From Agmasoma carcini (nom. nud.) (lineage: Eukaryota; Microsporidia; Thelohaniidae), in assembly GCA_029232285.1 (NCBI GenBank), contig JAOXFI010000068.1, positions 1 to 15,583 of the forward strand: DNA of 15,583 nt, in the 5' to 3' direction. Positions 1-7,251 of this stretch are shown here, one piece after another. The translations under genes and the position numbers were made by a program. The notes beneath the pieces were generated by a model, which was not told the DNA's origin, searched no databases, and saw nothing but the letters and a program-made list of their open reading frames with translations. The stretch's first letter is position 1, and every line of letters begins with the position of its first letter.

Positions 1-165
1 AAAATTAAAACTCATAGGGGAAGATCACCATTGATAAAACAGATGATATTTGTATTATTGAGTGTAATGTTAATATTGCACACGTATTTACCTGATAAGA
101 AGGCTACAACTATAATTCCTATAATTTGTAGTCAAATATCTCCAGGAAGTAAAATTTGAACTGAT
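1..165 (+). pseudogene. Decayed ISXO2/IS1595-like transposase, 3' fragment
   Basis: Translation of this strand gives pieces of a DDE transposase of the ISXO2/IS1595 type, split over frames. One frame reads THRGRSP. The next reads DKTDDICIIECNVNIAHV. The first frame then resumes with PDKKATTIIPIICSQ, ISPGSKI, a TGA where this family usually has a Trp, and TDE. The order RGR, then a V/IEC strand, then TIIPII, then a TDE motif is as I recall for the family's catalytic domain. At least two frameshifts and several stops make it non-functional. The element starts upstream of the window. Beyond about 165 I could not follow the homology. Bases 1-136 recur at 15448-15583, where an earlier part of the same protein, including the IDET motif, is visible. 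Family assignment is from recognised motifs, without a database search. Confidence 0.72.
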
Positions 166-1032
166 GAATAATAAAAGCAATATTATTAACAGTGGGTTAA
201 TTTAAATTGAAATTTAGATATTATGTTTTTATTTTGAAGAAAACATGATCCAAATGCTTTAATTATGTTTATGATCATTATCTCTTTGAAAAAACATAAT
301 TTTCAAAATTTTATTTTTCTAGAAAGTATTCCAATTCTTTAATCAAAACATCACAAATTTGTATTTATTTTCACTGACCCCACATTATAATTTAATCCTT
401 CAATTTTATTTTTATGATTATAAGCCTACCTTATCTTGACCAACAATTATGTCTTTCATCACTCTATAAAATTCTATCCACAGTTATAAATTTACTTGAA
501 TACGTCCAAAATGATTTTTTTAAAAGCAACACAACTTCTCAAACATTTAGAATTAATCAAAATCAAATAGTGTTCTATGTTTAACTCTTTACTTACAATT
601 TTTATAATTAATTTAAGTAAATAAACCCAAATCATTTTTATACTTCTCACATATATCATAAAATAATATATGTGAGAAGTTTCTTCATAATTAAAACCTT
701 TTAATGTTATAGCTTGATTTTTAAAAATCAGATTTTTGGTATTTTTTATAATCTTGTAAAATAACAATATAAGTAAGAACATATATAGTAATAGTATTAT
801 AACAACATGAATGTATAAATTAAATATTGAAATGAATAATAAATTATTGAAAACAAATAAAAGAGAACAATATAAACTTATCTGATTTGTAAAATATAAA
901 TTCTTATAAATTTATAATAATATTGATTGGAAATCATAATAACAATATTTTTATATATAAAATATACTTGGTTAGTCAAAAATAAGATAGAAAATACTAT
1001 CGAATTAAGTTTTAAGTATTATTCAAATTACA
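166..1032. other. Gene-free AT-rich stretch
   Basis: No credible gene is visible on either strand. The only longer open frame (492-782, minus) runs through a palindrome, lacks the AAATTT start signal seen at the other genes and has the low-complexity Ile/Leu/Lys composition of translated AT-rich DNA. The one notable structure is the hairpin at 642-680. The start of the stretch could still hold unrecognisable remains of the transposase. Confidence 0.6.
642..680. repeat. Perfect 15-bp inverted repeat with 9-base loop
   Basis: Arm 642-656 reads ACTTCTCACATATAT and arm 666-680 is its exact reverse complement. The 9-base spacer is CATAAAATA. It lies in gene-free DNA about 0.5 kb from the transposase relic. 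It may be the remains of a small palindromic element. No run of T follows that would suggest a terminator for a nearby gene. Confidence 0.8.
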
Positions 1033-1478
1033 AAAGGAGAAAATCCGTATAACAGGTAAAAACATTTAGATCAAAATATGACAGAAAATAGGGATATGAC
1101 CATATAATATTATTTATTTTGGTAAACGTAGTAGAAAATCTCGATTGTAAGGTATCTTAAATGGTGATAGTAAGACTTTAAAGATACCATATTATATTGT
1201 AGCTGGGCTTAGTGTTATTACGTACATCCTAACTTATATCTTTAGGAAGTGGACCTTTCCTGCCGATAAATAAGAAGAGTCTATCTATCCACCGCAAGAC
1301 CACTTCCCCAGAGTGAATAAGGTTATCCGTATGCCTTTACCTGCCGATAAAGAAGAAGAGTCTATCTATCCACCACAAGATCACTTCCCAGAGTTAATAA
1401 GGTTATCCATATCCCACTAATCCATTATAACTTAATCAGCCGTAGTTTCCAACGTTACCACGTGGAGATCTGAACTCT
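1033..1478 (+). repeat. Dispersed repeat, copy 1 (possible LSU rRNA pseudogene)
   Basis: This stretch is clearly related to 10374-10764. Shared landmarks in the same order are AAAGGAGAAAA, GTAAAAACA, GACCATA, CTTAAAGA or TTTAAAGATACC, AGCTGGG(T/C)T, CTTATATCT, GAAGTGG, CTGC(C/T)(G/A)ATAAA, ACCGCAAG, CAGAGTGAA, GGTTATC and GTTACCACG. No consistent reading frame runs through both copies, and they differ by indels, so a non-coding or dead element is likely. Several landmarks resemble the 3' part of eukaryotic 28S rRNA in order: AGCTGGGTTTAG, CCTACTGATGAA, ACCGCAA, AGAGGAACAG and a final GCTACC. The invariant sarcin-ricin loop is not intact, so a working rRNA is excluded. The repeat relationship is firm. 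The rRNA origin is a hypothesis. Confidence 0.7.
1256..1415 (+). repeat. 80-bp tandem duplication inside dispersed repeat copy 1
   Basis: Units 1256-1335 and 1336-1415 are each 80 bases and differ at only a handful of positions. Both run from TTTCCTGCCGATAAA (or TTTACCTGCCGATAAA) through TCTATCTATCCACC, CACTTCCC and AATAAGGTTATCC. Copy 2 of the repeat has the unit once (about 10620-10699), so this is a local duplication in copy 1. Confidence 0.88.
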
Positions 1479-1774
1479 TTGCGGAGCTTCAAAAATTATA
1501 TTAAATTTATAGATTATAGAAATTTTTTAGATTAGTATAAATATAATTTTTCTAAAGTTATAGGTTGATAAAAATACAAATTATTATTATTTTATTAAAA
1601 AAGTAACTAAAATATACTTTTTAATATATCTGTCAACTGTCAAAAAATATTATAAAAAAAGGATGAATTATCTGTTGATCATCTTGTACAAACATTAAAA
1701 ACATTTTTTAATAAAATTTTTATCAAAATAATAAAAATATCAATAATACATACAATCATGTCATACGATAGTAC
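1479..1774. other. AT-rich spacer, nothing recognised
   Basis: The stretch is about 300 bases of A/T-rich sequence with short A and T runs between the dispersed repeat and the minisatellite. I see no open frame of note, no RNA gene and no strong inverted repeat. Confidence 0.55.
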
Positions 1775-1859
1775 CATACATACGATTATGCCATACATAC
1801 GATTATGCCATACATACGATCATGCCATACATACGATCATGCCATACATACGATCATGC
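1775..1859. repeat. Minisatellite, five 17-bp units
   Basis: Five consecutive 17-base units of the form CATACATACGATTATGC. The first two carry ATTATGC and the last three ATCATGC. A degenerate lead-in (CATACGATAGTAC) is visible just upstream. The array passes directly into the shorter-unit array starting at 1860. Confidence 0.93.
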
Positions 1860-2292
1860 CATACCTACCATACATGACAATACGTGACCATACCTACCAC
1901 ACATGACCATACGTGACCATACATGACCATACCTACCATACATGACAATACGTGACCATACCTACCATACCTACCATACATGACAATACGTGACCATACA
2001 TGACCATACATGACCATACATGACAATACGTGACCATACATGACCATACATGACCATACCTACCATACCTACCACACATGACCATACCTACCATACCTAC
2101 CACACATGACCATACCTACCACACATGCCACACATGACCATACATGACAATACGTGACCATACCTACCACACATGACCATACGTGACCATACATGACCAT
2201 ACCTACCACACATGACCATACGTGACCATACATGACCATACCTACCACACATGCCACACATGACCATACTTACCACACATGACCATACCTAC
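1860..2292. repeat. Minisatellite, 45 units of 9-10 bp
   Basis: The region parses completely into 45 units: 10-mers CATACATGAC, AATACGTGAC, CATACGTGAC and CACACATGAC, and 9-mers CATACCTAC, CATACTTAC and CACACATGC. AATACGTGAC always follows CATACATGAC. A 39-base block (CATACCTAC, CACACATGAC, CATACGTGAC, CATACATGAC) occurs three times, two of them adjacent around 2160-2237, which shows higher-order duplication. The minus strand lacks stops over long stretches only because the units contain none. Mixing 9-mers and 10-mers shifts the frame at random, so this is not a gene. It ends about 120 bases upstream of the PRA1-like start. Confidence 0.95.
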
Positions 2293-2337
2293 CACAGATA
2301 CAATACCATCAAGTACAATCAAAATATTCAAATATTT

Positions 2338-2411
2338 AAAAATTTTTTATTGATATTTAAAACTCCTTTTCCCCTTTACAGATTTATTTAAAAAAATATT
2401 TTACTCTACCC
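2338..2411 (+). promoter_or_regulatory. Start-proximal signals of the PRA1-like gene
   Basis: An AAAAATTTTTT block at 2338-2348 is followed by a pyrimidine block (CTTTTCCCC) and by TTTAAAAAAATATTTTACTC, ending in TACCC directly before the ATG at 2412. AAATTT-like and CCC-like motifs near start codons are known microsporidian transcription signals. Their role here is inferred. Confidence 0.45.
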
Positions 2412-3029
2412 ATGTCAGAAAGCAACGAGCAAAATGAAACTATTGTTACTCACCCAGAAGTACAAAATGATTCAACAGTATCAGACATACAAACAGATTC
2501 TAACAATGACGACACCTTCTTTAAACTCTTGAAAGAAGACCTATCAAATCTTTTCTCTAACTTTCCAGGCCCTAAAAGACTGCTAAGCATGTCTAGAGAA
2601 TATCCCTCTGAGAGAATTCACATAATTGATAAAGCAATCAGAAACATTTGCTCTTTCTGGGCCTATTACGCATTATTTCAAATAATATTTTTACTGTACG
2701 TTTCTTATATGCTTGAAAAGCCAAGTTTTTTCAATGGTTTAGTTGTTTCTATTTTTTATAGTCTTGAATTATTATGTTTTAGCTTGGATCATTCACTAGA
2801 AAAATTACATATAAATGGCATTTTAGGTGCACTAATTTTAGATATAATTTTGGTATTTTATTTCTTAAAATTTGGATCAATGGTTGAATTATTAATATTT
2901 TCTGGTGTTTTCCTTTTATCATCAATATTACCTTTGCTTCATTCTGTATTTGTTTTAGATGAAGAAGAATATTTGATTGAACAGCAAAGTGACTTAAAAG
3001 AACAAATTATTGATGGAGAAAAACTTTAA
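2412..3029 (+). CDS. PRA1/Yip3-like four-helix membrane protein
   Basis: The 205-residue protein has a polar N-terminal tail (about 1-75) and four hydrophobic segments at about 81-99, 105-124, 136-153 and 157-178. They are grouped as two hairpins, and an acidic tail follows. This layout, with SILPLLHS at the end of the fourth helix, resembles the PRA1 family. PRA1/Yip3 proteins sit in Golgi or ER membranes and help release prenylated Rab GTPases from GDI. A GDI gene lies in the same window, though 10 kb away. No catalytic motif is expected, so the call rests on topology and weak similarity. Another small ER/Golgi membrane family such as Yip1 is possible. The start sits directly after a CCC signal. 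AATAAA at 3029-3034 overlaps the last base of the stop codon. Confidence 0.5.
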   Translation: MSESNEQNETIVTHPEVQNDSTVSDIQTDSNNDDTFFKLLKEDLSNLFSNFPGPKRLLSMSREYPSERIHIIDKAIRNICSFWAYYALFQIIFLLYVSYMLEKPSFFNGLVVSIFYSLELLCFSLDHSLEKLHINGILGALILDIILVFYFLKFGSMVELLIFSGVFLLSSILPLLHSVFVLDEEEYLIEQQSDLKEQIIDGEKL

Positions 3030-3079
3030 ATAAAAAGATTACTTAATTTATAGTAAGTTTTTGTATTATTTTAGATTTA

Positions 3080-3325
3080 ATACTATACTAATAAATAATA
3101 CTAATATATACTATACTAATAAACAATACTAATATATACTATACTAATATTTATACACTATAATATCATATTTACTATAATACTAATAAATAATATATAC
3201 TTTACTAATATATACACTATAATACTAATATATACTATACTAATATTTATGCTATAATATTAATATATAATACTAACATATGATACTAATATTTATACTA
3301 ACATAACACTATAATATCATATTTT
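3080..3325. repeat. Degenerate ACTAATATATACTAT repeats between convergent genes
   Basis: Imperfect copies of TATACTATACTAATA and ACTAATATATACTATA, with variants such as ATTTATACACTATAATATC, fill the space between the 3' ends of the PRA1-like and Sec24 genes. Unit length is irregular. Nothing coding is visible. It probably grew by replication slippage in a tail-to-tail intergenic space. Confidence 0.75.
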
Positions 3326-3339
3326 ATCAATTTCTTTTA

Positions 3340-5322
3340 TTAATTTTTTTGAATTTTATAATGAAGATTATAAACATAAGAAACATAATCATTTTGATTA
3401 TTAATCTTATCTTCAACCATAAACTCAATAAACTTAGGCTCTAAACGTCCACCTTCTTTAACTATAATCACATTCATCTCTTTTTTATAATGACACAATA
3501 TCTGTTCAATAAGCTCATTAAAAATACGTCCATCTTCAGTCACATCTGCTTTCCTAAACCCATACAACGAATAATTAACATCCTCCATCAATCCTAAACT
3601 ATCAATCAACTCCATCTCAACCATCTTACCAACATACACAAATATATCTTCTCCATTCTCTAATACATAAATCTCATCACTTTCTATATTTTCAACACTT
3701 AAACGTATGTTTCTGGTCTCTAAAAGATCTTCAGTCATCGAAAACTCAGTTAATGATATCATCCGAGGATAAAAATACCTTAAATTCTGCTCAACTCCAA
3801 ATGTAACTAACTTTCTAAGCAAATCTTTCTTTTTATCTTTTTTTATAAAAGATTGATAAAGAACGGGCAAAAGCTTAAGACTCTCAGGCAACAACAACTG
3901 ATTGCAGTTAGACTGCTTAGAAATCTTCTTCTTATAATAAGACAAGCTATTAACTATAGCTTCTTCAACCTTATCAGTATCTAACTTAATCAATCCTAAA
4001 AATATAGAATCAAACGAAAAACTACAAAACATCTCCTCAGGTCGACCAACTACAAAAGAATAATTATAAGACCTTACCCTAACATTACCCTCAAAATCAG
4101 TATATCTAACCTCAAACTGAACATATTTAGCCGTTTTAATCTGCTCTGAAATATCAAGTTGATACGAAATCGTACTATCTTTCGTACAAGCATTCAAGTG
4201 GGTCAAACCAAAGTTTTCTATAAGCGATGGTGATATTATTGTGGACTTATTTAAAAATTTTGATGTTCTTAACGATATTCTAACAAAGAAAAACGTTTTA
4301 GTAAGACATAAATTGAAAAGATCAACCCTCAATTGATCCATAGTGTCTAAGGCATAGCTGTATGATCTACCATTGCTGTAAAATGACATTTGATGAAAAT
4401 TACTGCTTTCTTGTGACAACGAGAAATAATTTAAATTAATATTTAAAGAACTATTAATATATTCTTCATAGTTTAAATTATTTTGAACAGAAGAGAAAAG
4501 TGCAACTTTGGCACCTACAACAGTTTTTGAAGCATTAATAAGCAGATCAGGTATATTTTTAACCTTACATGCTTTAGGAACGCTTATATTCTTAAGCATA
4601 TCAAAAATTTTTAATATTTTATCCGTCTTAGAGCTTTCTATAAAATGCTCAAATGATATTTTAGGTATATCATCTAATATCCTTACAATATTATCAGAGT
4701 AAATAGTAACACCTTCATCAACACTGCATATCATTAAATACTTATAAAGATTAGTAAAGACCGGACTTTGTACTATCTCTACTATTTTATCAATAGCTGC
4801 CTTACACAAAACAGCACTTGTAAAATCAAATATAAAAATAAAGGCAGGGGTATTAATTTTATAGTTAGAATCGTCAGATTTAGACGATTCAACATATTCA
4901 AGGGTTGGTAAATTAAAAACGGTGTTCAAGTTTGAATCTATCGAGAATTCCTTCTTACAAATATTACAAATAGCCATGGTGGTGTCACATTTTGAATGAC
5001 AGTTCACAATTGATCTACAATGACTACATCTTATCACCTCCTTAACAACAGGTACATCTAAATCTTCAGCGAACGGAGTAAAATGCAACATTAACGGTAA
5101 ACCAACGGTGCTAAGTGTATACGAAGTCGAAGGTAGAGTATACATCGTTGATCTAATAAACTTAGAACTAGTATCGGTCCTCTCGAGGTAGTCATACTCA
5201 GTAGCACTACATGGAGGAGGTATACCCTCAACTTCAATACTTTCAACATATTTCTGGTTTTTATAAATCTCATCAGGTAATGAAGGAACCTCTGGTTTTT
5301 GTTTTATTGTGTTATTTTCCAT
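3340..5322 (-). CDS. SEC24: COPII coat subunit Sec24
   Basis: This is the cargo-binding subunit of the COPII coat, which with Sec23 forms vesicles at ER exit sites. The protein has 660 residues. Motifs in order are the lead-in RTDTSSKFIRSTMYTLPST (about 48-66), typical of the family; a zinc finger with Cys99, Cys102, Cys119 and Cys122; a vWA-like trunk starting near FIFIFDFTSA (161-170); beta-sandwich and helical regions; and a gelsolin-like domain near the C-terminus containing DIFVYVGK. The tail FIEFMVEDK and YVYNLHYKIQ matches the usual Sec24 ending. Yeast Sec24 is about 926 residues, so the long disordered N-terminus is mostly missing, consistent with microsporidian shortening. The start follows AAATTTAAAAAATTTTCC on the minus strand. 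AATAAA at 3336-3341 (minus) overlaps the stop codon. CDK7 lies upstream on the same strand, 152 bp away. Confidence 0.93.
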   Translation of the reverse strand: MENNTIKQKPEVPSLPDEIYKNQKYVESIEVEGIPPPCSATEYDYLERTDTSSKFIRSTMYTLPSTSYTLSTVGLPLMLHFTPFAEDLDVPVVKEVIRCSHCRSIVNCHSKCDTTMAICNICKKEFSIDSNLNTVFNLPTLEYVESSKSDDSNYKINTPAFIFIFDFTSAVLCKAAIDKIVEIVQSPVFTNLYKYLMICSVDEGVTIYSDNIVRILDDIPKISFEHFIESSKTDKILKIFDMLKNISVPKACKVKNIPDLLINASKTVVGAKVALFSSVQNNLNYEEYINSSLNINLNYFSLSQESSNFHQMSFYSNGRSYSYALDTMDQLRVDLFNLCLTKTFFFVRISLRTSKFLNKSTIISPSLIENFGLTHLNACTKDSTISYQLDISEQIKTAKYVQFEVRYTDFEGNVRVRSYNYSFVVGRPEEMFCSFSFDSIFLGLIKLDTDKVEEAIVNSLSYYKKKISKQSNCNQLLLPESLKLLPVLYQSFIKKDKKKDLLRKLVTFGVEQNLRYFYPRMISLTEFSMTEDLLETRNIRLSVENIESDEIYVLENGEDIFVYVGKMVEMELIDSLGLMEDVNYSLYGFRKADVTEDGRIFNELIEQILCHYKKEMNVIIVKEGGRLEPKFIEFMVEDKINNQNDYVSYVYNLHYKIQKN

Positions 5323-5341
5323 GGAAAATTTTTTAAATTTT
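5323..5341 (-). promoter_or_regulatory. AAATTT-type start signal of Sec24
   Basis: On the minus strand AAAATTTAAAAAATTTTCC ends directly before the ATG. It matches the AAATTT-like motif seen before the other genes of this window. Confidence 0.45.
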
Positions 5342-5474
5342 CATAATAACAAATATTAAAGATTACGATGGTTCATAATCACGTTATATTATATTTAAAA
5401 TAATTAGTTAGTCACTTTATAATATATCAAAATCAACTCATAAACCTTAATACTTCAGTTAAGTAACAAAATAT

Positions 5475-6407
5475 TTATTTAGGGATAGGAAGGTTTCCTA
5501 TTTCAGTTGCATATGGTTCAGTCTTGAAGTAAGGGTGCTTAAGTGCTTCTAAACAGCTCAACCTGTTACAAGGGTTGAATATAAGCAATTTATTAAGTAA
5601 ATCAATTGCTTCAGGGGGGGCTGCAGTAAATAATGAAGGTAAGTGTGTGGGAGGTATCTTTTTTGGTGCGATATAACTTGGAAGTTCAGACATATGAGGC
5701 CAATCTTGTTCGGTTGGTGTTCCTAAAGCTTTATATATCAAGTCTAATTGTTGTATATCATCTTCTGCTGCAAAAAATGGTACTCTCAAGAACATTTCAG
5801 CAAAAACAGCACCAACTGACCACATATCAGAAGACATGGCATACTTTTTAGCCCCTAAAAGTAGTTCGGGCGCTCTATACCATCTCGTTATAGCCTGTGG
5901 TGTCATTCTATTACTAATAGGTCGAGATAGACCAAAATCTGCCAATTTTAGGGTCCCATCCGATTTTATTAATAAATTATTTGGCTTAATATCTCTATGA
6001 ACATAAAATCTCTTGTGACATGCTAGTAAACCTCTTAAAAGCATATACATCCATGATTTAATATCAGCAGGCATCAAAATAATGGTTTTGTTTTTGATAA
6101 TCATTTCTAGATCAAATTCAACATATTCAAGTACCAAATGTATGGCATTCTTATGTATAAATACATCATACATTCCAACTATGTACTCAGATTTAATACT
6201 TTTCAAGGCTTTGATCTCCCTTATAGAACTTATTTCTTGTCCAAAGCTGTATTCTGTCTTTTTGATCTTTTTAATGGCCACAATTTTAGAATAATCGGCT
6301 GGTTCGTCTTTGATAACTTTAGAAGAGCCTAAACTTGTTTCCTTGGCCATATAAACAGTAGCATACGTACCCTCTCCCAGTTTCTTTACTTTAAAATAAT
6401 TTGCCAT
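5475..6407 (-). CDS. KIN28: CDK7/Kin28-type cyclin-dependent kinase
   Basis: This 310-residue protein kinase is of the CDK7/Kin28 type, the TFIIH-associated kinase that phosphorylates the RNA polymerase II C-terminal domain. Visible motifs are the glycine loop GEGTYATV (11-18), the ATP lysine in VAIKK (Lys46), a PSTAIRE-position helix ending SIREIKALK (61-69), HRDIKPNNLL (137-146) and DFG (157-159). The activation loop ends MTPQAITRWYRAPELLLGA (168-186), with Thr169 at the phosphorylated T-loop position. HRD-KPNNLL, Q(A/V)(I/V)TRWYRAPELL and LGTPTEQDWPHMSELPSY (228-245) are particularly like CDK7. The DFG-to-Thr distance is 12 residues, against 15 in human CDK7, so the loop is slightly short. 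The start lies 31 bp from the divergent eL30 start. AATAAA at 5474-5479 (minus) overlaps the stop. CDK2-like kinases are the main alternative. Confidence 0.9.
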   Translation of the reverse strand: MANYFKVKKLGEGTYATVYMAKETSLGSSKVIKDEPADYSKIVAIKKIKKTEYSFGQEISSIREIKALKSIKSEYIVGMYDVFIHKNAIHLVLEYVEFDLEMIIKNKTIILMPADIKSWMYMLLRGLLACHKRFYVHRDIKPNNLLIKSDGTLKLADFGLSRPISNRMTPQAITRWYRAPELLLGAKKYAMSSDMWSVGAVFAEMFLRVPFFAAEDDIQQLDLIYKALGTPTEQDWPHMSELPSYIAPKKIPPTHLPSLFTAAPPEAIDLLNKLLIFNPCNRLSCLEALKHPYFKTEPYATEIGNLPIPK

Positions 6408-6438
6408 ATTTTTAAAAATTTTTTAAAAAAAATACCCA
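6408..6438. promoter_or_regulatory. 31-bp divergent promoter, CDK7 / eL30
   Basis: Only 31 bases separate the two start codons. They contain ATTTTTAAAAATTTTTT, a near-palindromic AAATTT-type block that reads similarly on both strands, then a run of A and TACCCA before the eL30 ATG. The CCC element faces only eL30. CCC-like signals are associated with strongly expressed microsporidian genes, which suits a ribosomal protein. Bidirectional use is inferred from the layout. Confidence 0.55.
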
Positions 6439-6774
6439 ATGAGTAAGAAAGTAAATAAGTTGCAAGGATTATCTGCCCAGCTTCCATTAGCTATGAACAG
6501 TGGTAAGTATGTTGTTGGTTACAGAGAAGCGGAAAGAAACCTATTGAAGGACCAGCCACAGTACATAATCCTCTCCGTGAATACTCCATATCACCAAAGG
6601 TCATTACTGAAGCTTTACTCTGGATTTAATAATAAGAAGACAAAAGTTATTAATTATGAAGGAACTAATAACGATTTGTCGACCATGTGCGGCTTGACCA
6701 ATCCAACTAACGTTATAACCATTTTAGACCAAGGAGAAGCAGATTTATCACTCGGTGAGAAAGTTAAGGCTTAA
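6439..6774 (+). CDS. RPL30: Ribosomal protein eL30
   Basis: The 111-residue protein matches the usual length and order of eukaryotic large-subunit protein eL30. AMNSGKYVVGYREAERNL (18-35) matches the family's SGKY-x-LGYK start. YIILSVNTP (42-50) is the central strand carrying the NTP motif. YEGTNNDLSTMCG (73-85) corresponds to the G-x-NNELGTA-x-G loop, and VITILDQGEADL (92-103) to the final strand and helix. It acts in the 60S subunit at the interface with the small subunit. No intron is seen. It is preceded by AAATTT-like and CCC signals and shares its promoter space with CDK7. AATAAA lies at 6777-6782, three bases after the stop. Its 3' end faces the ferredoxin gene, 83 bp apart. Confidence 0.96.
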   Translation: MSKKVNKLQGLSAQLPLAMNSGKYVVGYREAERNLLKDQPQYIILSVNTPYHQRSLLKLYSGFNNKKTKVINYEGTNNDLSTMCGLTNPTNVITILDQGEADLSLGEKVKA

Positions 6775-6857
6775 AAAATAAAATATTTAGTAACATTTTG
6801 TTTATGTTGAAGATAAAATTTAGAAATTTTTTCGTAATTACTTTTATTTATTAATTT

Positions 6858-7229
6858 TCAGTGTTGTGGTGGCTTATACCCGTCAACTGCCATGTTTCTG
6901 GTGTATTTTGGAACTTCAAATGTTTTGCCTTCAAGTTTTTGGCTTAGTTTTACTTGACAAGCAAGTCTTGAGTTCTCCTTAGGATGGTATGCCTTTTCGA
7001 GCAAATCAAATTCCCTTTCGCTTATGTGCTTATCGTTGTATACTGACTTGTCCATGTAAACTTGGCACGTAGAGCATGCTAAATTGGCTTCACATGCACC
7101 CTCGAGTGGTATTTTATGCTTATGAGCTACTTCTAATAATGAATCACCTGTTTTTCCCTTAACTTTAAATAGATTTCCCAAATACTTAAAAATTACATTA
7201 ACAAATTCTGATTTATTTGGAGAAGTCAT
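6858..7229 (-). CDS. YAH1: Adrenodoxin-type [2Fe-2S] ferredoxin (mitosomal)
   Basis: This 123-residue ferredoxin carries the plant/adrenodoxin cluster motif, with Cys46, Cys52, Cys55 and Cys91 (C-x5-C-x2-C-x35-C) in GACEANLACSTCQVY and RLACQVKL. The sequence around GDSLLEVAHKHKIPLEGACE is typical of the adrenodoxin (Yah1) group. The family passes electrons for iron-sulfur cluster assembly, with Nfs1, Isu1 and frataxin. In microsporidia that pathway sits in the mitosome. No clear cleavable targeting sequence is visible at the N-terminus, as is common for mitosomal proteins. The gene starts 22 bp after the stop of the acidic gene upstream. An AAAAATTTTT block touches the ATG. AATAAA copies lie just past the stop at 6843-6852 (minus). 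Confidence 0.94.
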   Translation of the reverse strand: MTSPNKSEFVNVIFKYLGNLFKVKGKTGDSLLEVAHKHKIPLEGACEANLACSTCQVYMDKSVYNDKHISEREFDLLEKAYHPKENSRLACQVKLSQKLEGKTFEVPKYTRNMAVDGYKPPQH

Positions 7230-7251
7230 AAAAATTTTTTATAATTATTTT
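7230..7251 (-). promoter_or_regulatory. 22-bp space holding the ferredoxin start signal
   Basis: On the minus strand the space reads AAAAAATAATTATAAAAAAT and then the end of an AAAAAATTTTT block, directly before the ATG. The upstream gene's stop (7252-7254) and its AATAAA (7251-7256) border the same space, so end and start signals are packed together. Confidence 0.45.

Noticed and set aside
492..782. 96-codon open frame on the minus strand
   Set aside because: It passes through the perfect hairpin at 642-680, has no AAATTT start signal and reads as low-complexity Ile/Leu/Lys sequence without family features.
1865..2257. Two minus-strand open frames with repeated MYGHVWSCVVG-like peptides
   Set aside because: They are translations of the 9/10-base minisatellite. 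The mixture of unit lengths shifts the frame, and the lack of stops follows from unit composition.
1860..2292. CRISPR array
   Set aside because: The repeats are directly abutting 9-10 base units with no unique spacers, in a eukaryotic context.
2367..2382. Pyrimidine tract and CAG before the PRA1-like gene as a 3' splice site
   Set aside because: No matching 5' splice site or upstream exon is seen, and the open frame starts cleanly downstream with the usual signals.
4508..6332. Open frames opposite the Sec24 and CDK7 genes
   Set aside because: They are shadows of strongly supported coding sequences on the minus strand.
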